In this document: positions 25,785 through 36,490 of the stretch, one piece after another | Layout of the letters: each line of letters opens with the position of its first letter | Numbering within the stretch: the stretch's first letter is position 1 | Assembly: GCA_021014945.1 (NCBI GenBank) | Contig: MU266360.1 | Location: 113,865 to 177,864, forward strand | Direction of reading: 5' to 3' | Length of the DNA: 64,000 nt | DNA from: Leucogyrophana mollusca | Lineage: Eukaryota > Basidiomycota > Agaricomycetes > Boletales | Position numbers and translations under genes: made by a program | Notes under the pieces: generated by a model | Databases searched by the model: none | What the model saw: only the letters and a program-made list of their open reading frames with translations | Told to the model about the DNA's origin: nothing

Positions 25785-26049
25785 GGTTGTTGTGGGTTGA
25801 GCAGGAACGATTGGGGTCAATGGACTGCGAGTGTTTGGGCGCACAGGCACTACGAACGAGATGGATAAAGGAGGTTATGTATTTATATAGGTTGGCTAAG
25901 TACCCGTGGGAATGCAATAATTCACTAAAGCACCTGCCTTTTCCGATCATACTGGGAGATTCTATCAGCAGTGAACACCCAAACGTCCTGTCGAAATCAG
26001 ACCGAAAGTCAGTTTTTAGAAGACGGTCGAACAGAGAAAGCGCCTACCG
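25785..26049. promoter_or_regulatory. divergent promoter, tropomyosin / DUF2408 gene
   Basis: Only 265 bases separate the two ATGs, so regulation may be shared. It contains the tropomyosin TATA box at 25881-25890. Confidence 0.6.
25881..25890 (-). promoter_or_regulatory. TATA box of tropomyosin
   Basis: Read on the minus strand the sequence is CTATATAAAT, a near-perfect TATA element about 97 nt upstream of the tropomyosin ATG. This fits a highly expressed cytoskeletal gene. Confidence 0.65.
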
Positions 26050-28069
26050 ATGAGTGCACCAGTTGCGCAGGAAGGCAAGTGGCAATGTTCTTTGTCTCCC
26101 TCAACCCTCACCGAACTTAGCCTTTATACTGCAGAGCTTCCTATCCTCGAGGCCGTGATAAAGTGAGTCGCGTGTTTGCCTCGATATTGCGATTGGCCTG
26201 GAACCCTTTGCCCCCCAAGTATTCGAAATCGCCTCACTGCATTGAAACGCGACCGCGGAGAGTTTATCAAACCCTCAGATGTCAATGCCCTTTACCAAGC
26301 CGTCGTCAAACAAGGTGAGCCTCTGTCCTCTCTATCAAATCAACAGCTCAATCCGGTCGTCATTTACCCCAGTAACGAAGCTCAATGATGTGCGAGACGA
26401 CAATACCGCACACAACAACCGCGTCGACACGACATTAGCTGATGTATTCAGCCTTCTGTCTCTATGCTATCTCACTCTAGGACGTACGAAAGAATGCCCA
26501 GCGGTTTACTCGCAGATAGCTTCCATGAGGGTTAGTTGGTCTTGCCTCAGCCCCAAGCGCGAATGCCAGAACACTGCCATCCATGTCCACGACAGGTTCA
26601 TGAGCTTACTGGCGAAGCGATGAAGCCATCATGCTGCGTCCTCCTAACTCAGCCTGTTAGATATTAAGCAGATCCACCGTACTAACGTTTCCACGTCTCT
26701 CCAGCAAATCCTCAATCACATGAACGAGTCTGCCGTATACAACGAGTCAGATCTTGCACCATTTGTACGACGACTAGGAGAGCTGCGACAGATAGTCCAA
26801 CACGATGCAGACAGCGGAAAGCATCCAGAGGCTATGACCAAACTTCTGGAACGCCAGCTCAATGAATGCGGTGAGCACTTCATATCCGAAGTTCATTGAG
26901 ATGTTTGTGCGTCATGCGTCGTAACACATGCTTGCGTTTCTAAAGATGCTATCGTGGAGTCTTTACAAGAATCGCTGTCCGTGTTATCCGTCGAGCTGCT
27001 CCCCATCCACGAACGCTTGGTCACTATAAGACGGCAACTCGTTGCTCTGGCTGCCAAGGAAGGCTCCCACAAAGCGGAACTGAAGCCACTGCAAGAAGAG
27101 CTCCGCAAAATCGACTCGTTGAGTGCATTCTCTTTTGGAGACACAAGTGTTCCCTTGTGCACTTCCGAGCGTGGACTGACGGAATCCATCTTCAGGAAAC
27201 GCGTCGATGGTAAATTTCTAGGACCTGGTGGACTTGTACCCGAATCTCAGGTTCTGTGCTCATCCTTGCTGGAGGAGTGCTTCGACATTCTTCAAGAGAT
27301 CAAAGCGCAAGAAGACTCTAAGAACGTTGCATCATCACTGAAAGCAATATACGACCGATTAAGTGGACTCCGATCGGAATTAGAAAACCTCGTTTTCACG
27401 CATCGTTGGAGCCTTAGAGAAACCGACCTCTACAATTACTCCCTGAGTCTGCAGGAAATCGACAAGATGAGGGTCGACGGAAAGTTTGTTGATTCGGAGG
27501 GCAACCGGCCCCCAGGGCAATATGTGAGGTTTCATCTTGTTGGGCTAGTCTGGTACTTGACGTGTTCATTTCCAGGTTTTGCTCTACCTCTTGAGACGAT
27601 GTTATGGTCTTATATATAGACTCCTTTCATCAAGTGAACCCGTATCCGAGGAGCTGATGCCTGTAGTGCGTATTTTGGTACTGCATGACGTTCCTCTCGC
27701 TCACTTACATCCTATCCAGGCCAACAAATTGTCCACCGTCAAGAAATGCCTCAATGAGGTGCTCAAATACGGCGGGCCTTTTAGTCCGAGAGATCTTTAC
27801 CCCGTGCGCCGTGAATCTCCATTTGCTTGAGATGATCTCCTTAATTTCTTCTTCAGTACCAGCTCGCGCTGCATCAGATCGATTCTATGCGGAAGGACGG
27901 CAAGTTTGTGGGCGTGGACGGCAATATCCCAGAGGGACAGGGCATTGTTATGGCCCATCTGAATGAGTGCCATGAGTTACTGGAAATGCTGAAGGAAGCT
28001 ATGGACGAAGGAGAAGACGGAGAAGATTTTGAAGATGGAGAAGATTTTGACGATGATGACGATGAGTGA
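26050..28069 (+). CDS. DUF2408 / UPF0662 family protein
   Basis: Eight exons (26050-26162, 26220-26314, 26373-26530, 26705-26870, 26946-27523, 27576-27665, 27720-27803, 27857-28069) give about 498 aa. The protein matches the fungal DUF2408 family (the fission yeast UPF0662 type), largely helical, function unknown. Typical segments are IRNRLTALKRDRGEF, LERQLNECDAIVESLQESLS and PIHERLVTIRRQLVALAAKE. A DGKF motif occurs three times: RVDGKFLGPGGLVPESQ, RVDGKFVDSEGNRPPGQ and RKDGKFVGVDGNIPEGQ. The C-terminus is a Glu/Asp/Gly run. The intron 26531-26704 is unusually long (174 nt); an extra in-frame exon near 26597-26656 is possible there. Confidence 0.87.
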
Positions 28070-28370
28070 CGACTCTGAACTTTTGTGCATTTCATTTCAA
28101 TCTCTTCGTCCGAGCGCTATCAGCAGGGCGGTCATGTAGCCTCGTAGAACCTATAATGAATGTTGTAATATATTCGTATCATTGCCAATGCCCAACCAAT
28201 ATCTGAGTCCTGAGGTGGACTATTCAGCTTCAGTTGTTGAGGCCAGGTGGTTCAGACCCGGAGAAGTCGGCACATCCCAAAATCTTAGATGACATGGATG
28301 CGTGTAAAAGCATGGTATTCGCAAGAGGTATGCAGGATCATTTTGTCCATCCCACAGACGCAAAAAATGT
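28070..28370. other. intergenic between convergent genes
   Basis: About 300 bases shared by two 3' ends. Nothing coding was supported. Confidence 0.5.
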
Positions 28371-30544
28371 CTACGAAGTAAATGAAGAAACGTGGTCTTC
28401 TACGACCTTCTTGATTTTAGCTTCCATCTCGGGGGTGACGTTGCCAGCTGAGATCTCCTCAAGGAGGGCGCCCTGTGTAGCAGTCAAATGCGAGCGGAAC
28501 TCGGCTTCCCATCGGGTGATTTGCTCGACGGGGATGGAGTCGAGCTACCAGGAAAATTGGAGGTGAGAATAGAAAACGGACATTAAGTGGGTTTACTTAC
28601 GAGACCGTTGACACCAGCGTAGATGATGGGCACCTGGATCTCAGTGGGCAATGGTTGATATTGGCCTTGCTCTTTAACACAATACAAATGAGCACGTAAT
28701 GAAGAACCAAAAATACTGCCAACGTACTCAAGAGCTCGGTAAGACGGGCGCCACGCGAGAGCAGGAAGCGAGTTGAAGCGTCGAGGTCGGAACCAAACTG
28801 AGCAAAGGCGGCGACTTCACGGTATTGAGCGAGGTATAGCTTCAAGGAACCAGCGAACTTCTTCATGATCTTGCTGTAAGTGGCTAGTGTGTGAGAAAAA
28901 GTTAAGAACCAACAGACACACGGCTTACGTCTGGGCAGCGGAACCGACACGAGACACGGAGAGACCGACGTTGATAGCGGGACGCACACCACGGAAGAAA
29001 AGCTCAGCCTCCAAGAAGATTTGACCATCGGTGATGGAAATGACCTAGAAGGAACGACCCTCAGAACTAACAGGCACCGGGTGATAAAAATTTACACACA
29101 TTGGTAGGGATGTATGCGGAGACATCACCACCCTGGGTCTCAATGATGGGGAGAGCGGTCAACGAACCACCACCGAATTTATCGCTCATCTTGGCGGCAC
29201 GCTCCAGGAGACGAGAGTGGAGGTAGAAGACATCACCAGGGTAGGCCTCACGACCGGGAGGACGACGAAGCAGGAGGGACATTTGACGGTAAGCGACGGC
29301 CTGTTTCGACAAGTCATCATAGATGATGAGGGCTACACGAATGTTTAACATTCTTAACCTGAAAAAAGCCAAAATGGAATATGCTAACCGTGCTTGCCGT
29401 TGTCACGGAACCACTCTCCCATAGCACAGCCAGAGAAAGGAGCCAAGTACTGCAGGGGAGCAGCCTCGGAGGCGGTAGCGGCAACAATGATGGTGTACTT
29501 CATTGCGTCGTTCTCCTCGAGGGTCTTGACGAGTTGAGCAACGGTCGACCGTTTCTGACCGACAGCGACGTAGACACAGTACAATTTCTTGTCCTCGTCC
29601 TTGCCCTCGTTCCACCGCTTCTGGTTAAGAATGGTGTCGATGGCAACAGCGGTTTTACCGGTCTGACGGTCACCAATGATAAGCTCACGCTGGCCACGAC
29701 CAATGGGCACCATGGCGTCGATGGGCTTCAAGCCAGTCATCATGGGCTGGTTGACGGAGCGACGAGGCAAAATACCAGGTGCCTTCAGAGAAGCACGGCG
29801 GCGCTCAGCAGCCTCGATGAGACCTTTACCGTCAATGGGGTTCCCAAGAGCGTCAACAACACGTCCGAGGAGACCAGGACCAACAGGAACATCGACAATT
29901 TGACCAGTGCGTTTTACGGTGTCGCCCTCCTTAATGAGACGATCGTTACCGAAGATGGAAACACCGACGTTGTCCGCTTCCAAGTTCAAGCACATTCCCC
30001 GGACACCAGACGAGAATTCCACCATCTCCTCGGCTGTAAACGCGGTTCGTAAATTGAAAGGCCGCTGTTTGATACGACTTACCTTGGACATTTTTCAGGC
30101 CCCATACACGACCGATACCATCACCGACGCCTGTCGAATGCATAAGTGTTAAGGACACGTCATGCGTACGATATGGAATACTGACTCAGAACACGTCCAG
30201 TCTCCTCTACGTTGCCGCCGACGGCTGAGCCGGAGATGCGAGACTCCAATATTGAGGAAACCTCTGATGCGGCTATGAATGCCACGCAGCGTCCACATGA
30301 GCGTGCGAGGTGAAGGAAACGGTGGACTGGTCAGAGAAAGCGTGTAAGACAAAGGTGGGTTCCATACCGGGCTTAGCAGTAGCGTAGGAGCGGGATGCAA
30401 GCGAGGCAATAGCAACGTTGCTCTATCGCGAAAAAAGCTGTTTTAAAGAGAGAACTTGGGTGGAAAATGAGCGGAATTGTCTACCTTGGGAGCAGCGGCC
30501 AGCGCAGCTCTGCGCGCCGAGTTGTGTAGGGCGATTCTGTGCAT
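28371..30544 (-). CDS. ATP1: mitochondrial F1 ATP synthase subunit alpha
   Basis: Catalytic-core alpha subunit of the F1Fo ATP synthase in the matrix. Ten exons (30544-30485, 30422-30368, 30272-30186, 30130-30083, 30033-29389, 29332-29100, 29044-28929, 28873-28728, 28671-28601, 28544-28371) give 544 aa. The first 40 residues form a presequence ending near RSYATAKP. Landmarks: [27 protein letters not shown]-loop [51 protein letters not shown] (alpha signature) and [16 protein letters not shown]. All nine introns keep frame. A 223-codon plus-strand open frame over the large exon is an antisense shadow. Confidence 0.97.
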
Positions 30545-30738
30545 GGAGGCGACAGGAAGAGGTGGGATGAGAATGAACAGGTAGAGTCGGTGTTAGGAAA
30601 ATCTCGGGACGCAACCCATAAAGTTACTTTTCAGTCGCCGATTAAAAACTCCGGCAGAGACACTGAATTATTGCTAGCAGTTTATTAATTTTTATTACTT
30701 CAAAGGACAACAAGCTCGGCCTTGAAGTAGCTTGAAGC
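30545..30738. promoter_or_regulatory. divergent promoter, ATP1 / mitochondrial ribosomal protein bL21m
   Basis: 194 bases separate the start codons of two nuclear genes for mitochondrial proteins, suggesting shared control. An A/T-rich block lies at about 30660-30705. Confidence 0.6.
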
Positions 30739-31267
30739 ATGGCCAGCTGGCAAATACACAACTGGCTCTCGCATGGAATAAGACGTGGTAGGATCATTAT
30801 GTTGTGTCATATTCCTCGCTTTTCCTGACCCTTTTTGCCTAGCCGCGACATGTGCCCTTCATACCCAGTCGCGTCTCCCGACAACGACCTCCGCTGCGCT
30901 TAACCTCATTCGTTCGCAGCCCTCGCAGTACATCGTCGCGTCTTTGGCCGGGCGGAAGTACTTACTTGCACCAAGAGACCTTCTCACCGTCCCCCATTTG
31001 AAAGACGTTCGAGTCGGTGACGTTCTTGCGCTGAATGACATCCACGAACTCGGGTCGCGCGAATACACATTGCGCGGCAGTCCTTTGATACCATCCGATC
31101 AAGTCAAAGTGGAGGCAACCGTCGTGGAGCACACCAAAGGGAAGATGGAAGTCGTGGTGAAGAAGAAGCGGAGAAAGGGGTACCAAAAGACGATAAAGAA
31201 CAAGCATCCGTACACCCGTCTGCGGATAGGTCCCATACAGATCACGGAGAGCGTAGACGTGCAATAG
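30739..31267 (+). CDS. MRPL21: mitochondrial large-subunit ribosomal protein bL21m
   Basis: Two exons (30739-30787 and 30843-31267) give 157 aa. The bL21 fold is clear in exon 2: QYIVASLAGRKYLLAPRDLL, VGDVLALNDIHELGSREY, VKVEATVVEHTKGKMEVVVK and the basic RRKGYQKTIKNKHPYTRLRI that contacts rRNA. The start is inferred: exon 2 has no suitable ATG, and the ATG at 30739 joins it in phase through a 55-nt intron (donor GTAGGA, acceptor CCTAG). The N-terminal region would act as mitochondrial targeting signal; the yeast counterpart is Mrpl49. Confidence 0.85.
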
Positions 31268-31333
31268 CGCTTAGTATAACATAATTCTGATATCCATGAC
31301 ATCTTAGACTTCGGTATTGATGGTGACAAGTCT

Positions 31334-34326
31334 TCAGATTTCCCCTTCCTCTGGAGTCTCAGCCCTCCTCGATTTCTCAGCTCGCTCTTCCTTAACGTCC
31401 TCCATCTCAGGGTCATATCGAGCACGCTGGCGACTACAAGTTAGTCACTGTTACTAATCGGCTCCATTGGACGCACTTTCTCTGCTCTGGCGCTATAAGA
31501 GCGATCGGCGTGCTTGGAGGAATCCCGCGTTCTGACCTTGACCTCGTCTCGGCTCCTGTCCCGTTTATCACGGCCACGTTCTGCAACCTCTTCCTCGTTC
31601 CCATAAGGTGGGGCCTCCTCCCTGGTGCGGCTATGCCCGCGATCCGGGCGAGGGCTCCTCCGAGTTCGTCGCTTTTCATCTTTGTCGTCCCTATCATCAC
31701 GACCATGCCTCGAGCGGTGTTCACGATCTCTATCACCCCGGCTGTAGTCTTTTTCTCTGTCCCTTGCATGGTCCCGAGACGTATGAGCGTAGGAGTCATG
31801 GTCGTCCTGCCCACGATGATGATGCCTAGAACTCCGACTGTCTTTTTCTTTATCTCTGTCGTAGTCTCTTCCCTTGTCACGGTACGACTCGCGGTCGCGG
31901 TCACGTTCTTTGTCATCGCGAGGCGGTTCTTTGCGCTTCCTGCTCGTAGTAGATGCGCCGTCCTCAGATGCTGCCTCACGCATTCGCTCCTGCACATGGT
32001 CCTCAGCAAACCGAGCAATGGTAGCGCGAGAAATACCATACCTTCTGTCTCCTGACAAACCTGGCAAACGCAGCACGTCTATTATCCTCCTCTTCTATGG
32101 CCTTGTACTCCGGGAGATGTTCGATAAGGGGTACTGCCTGTGTACGAGGTCAGCATCAGAGAACACACGGCCAGGATATGTGCTTACCATTTCGTATGTC
32201 ATATTGATATCCAACGCCTCAGGCATCTTTTTAAGTGCATATCGCAAGTCGTCCTGGAGGTGCCTCTGCTTCCTCTCCAGGCGGCGCCTCTCGTCATTCT
32301 GTTTCTTCACCGCTTGTTCGTGGAGCTGGGGAAAAGTTAGCTAAGCACTCGGTAATATGTGATAAGACACTGGCATGGACTTACAGTATCGAAGACAACT
32401 TGCAAGTCTTCTTCTGACAGTTTGCCGTTGCGGTCACGTCGCACCATGGAGCGGAAGTCCGTGTATGTAGTCTCGGGGGTTACCACGGGGTTTTGCGCAC
32501 CTTCAGTCACCCCATCCTGCTCCATTGGGGACGTTGGATCTGTCTTACGAACAGACTCTTCAGCAGCCGCAATTTTGGCATCTAATTTCTGATCCAATTG
32601 GTCAACTGTGTCCCAAAAGAGCTCCAGGGGGTTCGAGCCAGGATTTCCGAGGATTGACAAGTACCGCGCGTCATTCGCGAGAGATGTATAGATTTGGCGC
32701 CATTTAGTCCTCGCCTTGATTTTGCCAGCATCAACAAGCTCTTGGAGTAGTGCCTGGTACGGTGATGTCAGCGAGAGCTTCCAAAAATGAAACCAGAGAG
32801 ACATACTCTGAAGCCTTCTCGAGCCTTCCTTTCTTTCCTCGTCTTCTCAACCTGTGCACGCCTCATTTGTTCCTCGAACTCACGCTCCTTGACTCGACTG
32901 TAATCCTCAAAGGCGAGCAAAATGTCAAGCGTGGGCAGTTTCTGAAGTTCGGGGTCGTTCTGCCATTCATCTGAATCGATCACAAGCTCGTGTGCTTTCC
33001 TCCAGCGAGTCAGAACGTCCACGTCCAACTGTTTGAAGAGAGCAACGACCTTGTTGATGCTACGAGCGCGAGCAGCTCGCGTCTCTTGCTGAACGAATCC
33101 GTGAGGAAGCTGCCCATAATGATCACCGAGAAAATGACTTACCACTTCGCGCTGTTTCAACTCTGCCACATACTCTTCGAATATAAGCTTCCTCTCAGCT
33201 TCGATTCTAGCCTGCTGCCAAATCGGGTGCTGTGAAAAGAGCTTATCCGCAGTGGCAAACGTGGTGTAATGGAAAACATTCGGATTTCCCTTGAGCATAT
33301 TCCTAAGCGCAGGGCGCAACTTCGACAAGCGGGCTTCACGCTCTTCGTGTTCCTTGGCTTGCAATGCCTCTGTAAACTGCAACAATGGCATCATCAGTCC
33401 CATAAATCCCGGTAGGGTCAGTAGGAGCTCTTACCTTTTGCCAAGCGGCCTTTTTCTCAGCGAGTGTATTTAGTGCTTTGTACAAAGGATCGGTGATGAT
33501 AGTCCTCATAGTCTGGTCCCAGCTCCAATCTGCATCGACGCCTGCTTTCCGTAGAAGATGCATGAACGCTTTCTCGCCTTCCTCCACAGTCAAGAACCCG
33601 TTGTGGGGGATCACAGGATCCTCAGGGAGGTTGGGGCGTGCGGGAAGGACGCTGGTTGGAGTGAACGGAAGCCCATTGCCCTGCAGAGCGACTGTACCAT
33701 CAGTTCCATTCATCTGAGGTGTGGTGCCGGCAGGAACTAAAGCTCCTTGATTGACGGGAGCGATCGCAGGGGTTGGAACACTGGTAGAACGTTTCGACAC
33801 CTGTCAGACAGCGGAGGTGCGACATCCACAGACAACACGTACGCTAGAGAGGCCGGGACCAGCTGATTTCCTGGGCCCTCTTTCTCGACCTTTTCAAGGA
33901 GCAGAAGGAGCTCATCTGGCATGTCCCACTTGGACTCCTTTGATTCTGTCTGTGATAGAACTAGTCAAGGGTATACTGTGAGCAGTGTGAAGTGAACTCA
34001 CGTTGTAATAATACTTCCTACCGCCCGAAAAGTACTCCTTCCATTTTGTCTGGCCCAAGGCACGCTACACGACGATGAGCGTTGATGGTTGTGCAAAACA
34101 GAATTCCAACCCACCTCAAACGGAGTTTTGAGGTCTACCAAGGTACGGTCAGCATACAAAAGGTTATCTAGGCTACATCTCTCCTACCATCTGGCTTCTC
34201 CCAAACGCTCTCCCTTGTCCCTGTATTGAACCAATAGGTACGTCCCTCAGGATTGCGGTGCTCTGTCTGAGAGACATATGAGATTATGCAAAGTAGCAAG
34301 GTTCTGAGCCTATAACTTACCCACAT
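31334..34326 (-). CDS. PRP40: pre-mRNA processing factor PRP40 (WW and FF domains)
   Basis: U1 snRNP-associated splicing factor bridging 5' and 3' splice sites. Thirteen exons (34326-34321, 34266-34188, 34134-34115, 34064-34002, 33949-33839, 33800-33435, 33376-33143, 33088-32807, 32753-32385, 32325-32188, 32137-32042, 31989-31477, 31426-31334) give about 789 aa. Two WW domains lie at the N-terminus (WTEHRNPEGRTYWFNT...VWEKP and WKEYFSGGRKYYYN...SKWDMP). FF repeats follow (EKAFMHLLRKAGVDADWSWD, FEEYVAELKQREV, PLELFWDTVDQLDQKL, LRYALKKMPEALDINM). The C-terminus is an RD/RS/RH-rich charged tail (ERDRDRESYRDKGRDYDRDK). The first coding exon is only 6 nt (Met-Trp). The donor of the 33838-33801 intron is uncertain (a stronger GTACGT four bases upstream is out of phase). 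Confidence 0.92.
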
Positions 34327-34613
34327 ACTCTCACACAATAATCAAACAAGGATATCAAGTCAGAGCTTCCACACCTTTGCGAGTATGTATGGAGTCTTCG
34401 GAAAAGAGCACTTTTGCCTTTCGGAAATCGGAACAGTGATTGACGCATCCTAAATTGAAACTCCGAACTACAGGCTGATCGAGCACACTAGTGGGTCCAA
34501 AGCCGAAAGGTGGACCTCGTAAAGGTTCTCAAACGTTCCAGCTCATGAACGATTATAGCACTCTAGTAGGCTAGGTATAAGTCTGCCTATGAGAACAAGT
34601 GCGAGGGATGAAA

Positions 34614-36295
34614 TCAAAACAGGAATTTAACATTCTTGTAGAAATCCACCATAGGATTCTCCCCGCTACCTAACTTTGTCCGCCCCAGATCTGCATACGT
34701 CTCTAAGAACTCTGCATGTGTGAAAACACTGCTCTTCCGCTCGCCGACAGGTAATCCGCTCGCACTCGTCACGCCGTCAAGCGGGTGCCGCCGTGTATCA
34801 GGAGCATAGGACGAAAAGAAACCAGCCCCAACGGAGAGAGGCGACATGCTGCCCGAGAGGAGGGACGGCCGTTGTGAATCTGCACAATGTGGCTGCGATA
34901 GTATGTCCTCGTACATGTCCCTCAATCTCTCAAAATCTGTCGGGAAAAGGATATCAAAGTATCCCTGCCTTACGAAAAGAGTAGAGCAAGGCACCATGGT
35001 TGCACCGACGCGAGTCTGTACAACCGGGGCGTTCACGCCGGATATCGTGTCTGGCAGTGACGAAAAGTCGGAAAGTAGGAGGCGATGTCGAGGAAAAGAT
35101 GTTCGGAGGACCCTGAGGAGACTTAACAGCCGAGTTGGGATATATTCCGGAGGGGAGAGGTTCGCTGCAAAGGGAAGTTTTGTGTACAGTTTGCGGAGGG
35201 CCGGGATCCCAAGGAAGCGTGGCAAAGAGGGAGGATGCGAGAGCCGCCGCCGGAGGGAAAGGAAGGAGGCAACGAGGGGGTCAGAGATGCGCGAATAAAA
35301 GGGAACGAAATCGCCGTTTTGGTCAACGGCAACAAGGCCTTGGTAGGCTTCCAGGGTTTGCAGGTCGTACCGGACGACGTCGTGCGCGAAATTATCCTAT
35401 TAAAAGGTTGGGCATGTTAATGAAGAGCTTAGGAACGTGCTCACAACAACTTCCATAGCGACGAAATAACACGGGCTCGCCTCTTTCTCCTTCCAATGAA
35501 ACACGCTCTTGTTTACGACCTGCACACAAGAGTGATCTTTGAGCCGGTGTCTTTGAGCTCTTGCGAGTTTCGCGCTGATCTCGATGATGTTGTACCGCGT
35601 GCGGTCATACACATCCGGGTAGTGTTCGCGGACATAGTCGAGAATGTTCCGTGCAAGTGTTCCGTTCCCTGCACCGATCTCGTAAATTACGAAGTCTTCA
35701 TAAGGAAAATACTTGAGGAGGTATTCGGAAACCAGGCACTGAGCGATGGCTTGACCATACCATGGCTGGAGGAGCATTAGCAAGAGAGATGGGAAGGATG
35801 CAACGATATGACCTTGAAGAGTTCGGTAGGGGTATGCCATAGTTGTTTACCAGGTCCATCGGACCCCACCGCGCCAGCGTCTGTATACCTCTGTGCAACG
35901 GCGGTATCGAACTCAGCCATGTCTCTATACCTCCCAAAGTCAAACCCAGCTTCACCCTCACCCGCCTTCTCGCCTGCAGTTAAGATGCTCGCCTGCTGCG
36001 AAAAGTAGCCATAGTGGGGGTTATAGAGGGAGTCCTCGATGAAGTCCCTGACGAGCATCTTCACGCGTTTGGGAGGTGCGCTGTGGACTGCAAGGTCGCG
36101 CGCAGAGACCTGCGGGTAGGTTGCATGCTCACCGACCGTGTCGTTGAACGAGAGTTCGGGGTTGTAGTTTATTTTATCGTCGGAGATATCGCGTTTGGAA
36201 GGAACCGTGCGGGCTGCAGTTGAGGTAAAGTACGCCTTTAGATGTAAACGACGGGTGCAGCATCGTTGCGGCGCCGTAGCCAGTACACGAAACAT
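34614..36295 (-). CDS. NDUFAF7: NDUFAF7/MidA-type SAM-dependent protein arginine methyltransferase (DUF185)
   Basis: NDUFAF7 methylates a complex I core subunit during assembly in mitochondria. Exons 36295-35813, 35765-35445 and 35396-34614 give 528 aa. The N-terminus (MFRVLATAPQRCCTRRLHLK) is a good presequence. The DUF185 start LVRDFIEDSLYNPHYGYFSQ is followed by PWYGQAIAQCLVSEYLLKYF, the SAM-binding glycine motif IYEIGAGNGTLARNILDYV and FVAMEVVDNFAHDVVRYD (post-motif acidic EVVDN). The C-terminal third (PLVASFLSLRRRL..., LLLSDFSSLPDTISGVNAPV) has the DFSSLPD motif of this family. The fungus is therefore expected to have a complex I. Confidence 0.93.
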
Positions 36296-36490
36296 ATAAA
36301 ACACGATTAGCTGTTTGCAACTTAGGTAGGCGCGAGAAATTATTGTTGTTGTAGTATCACGTAAGTAGGACTGACAGTCTACTACTGACTTCATTAATCT
36401 TTGCAGTGGTCTCTTATCAGTTACGTATCTCGCACCGACTCGAGTCAGCTCGAGTCTTGAAGCTTGAAGCCCTTCCAAAGGACAGGCGTC
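36296..36490. promoter_or_regulatory. divergent promoter, NDUFAF7-like / MMS19
   Basis: 195 bases between divergent ATGs. No TATA motif was seen. Confidence 0.55.

Noticed and set aside
29381..30052. 223-codon open frame on the plus strand
   Set aside because: It is antisense to the largest ATP1 exon, whose codon bias produces a long mirror frame; the protein has no domain character.
31510..32055. 181-codon plus-strand frame
   Set aside because: Antisense shadow of the charged Arg/Asp-rich tail of PRP40.
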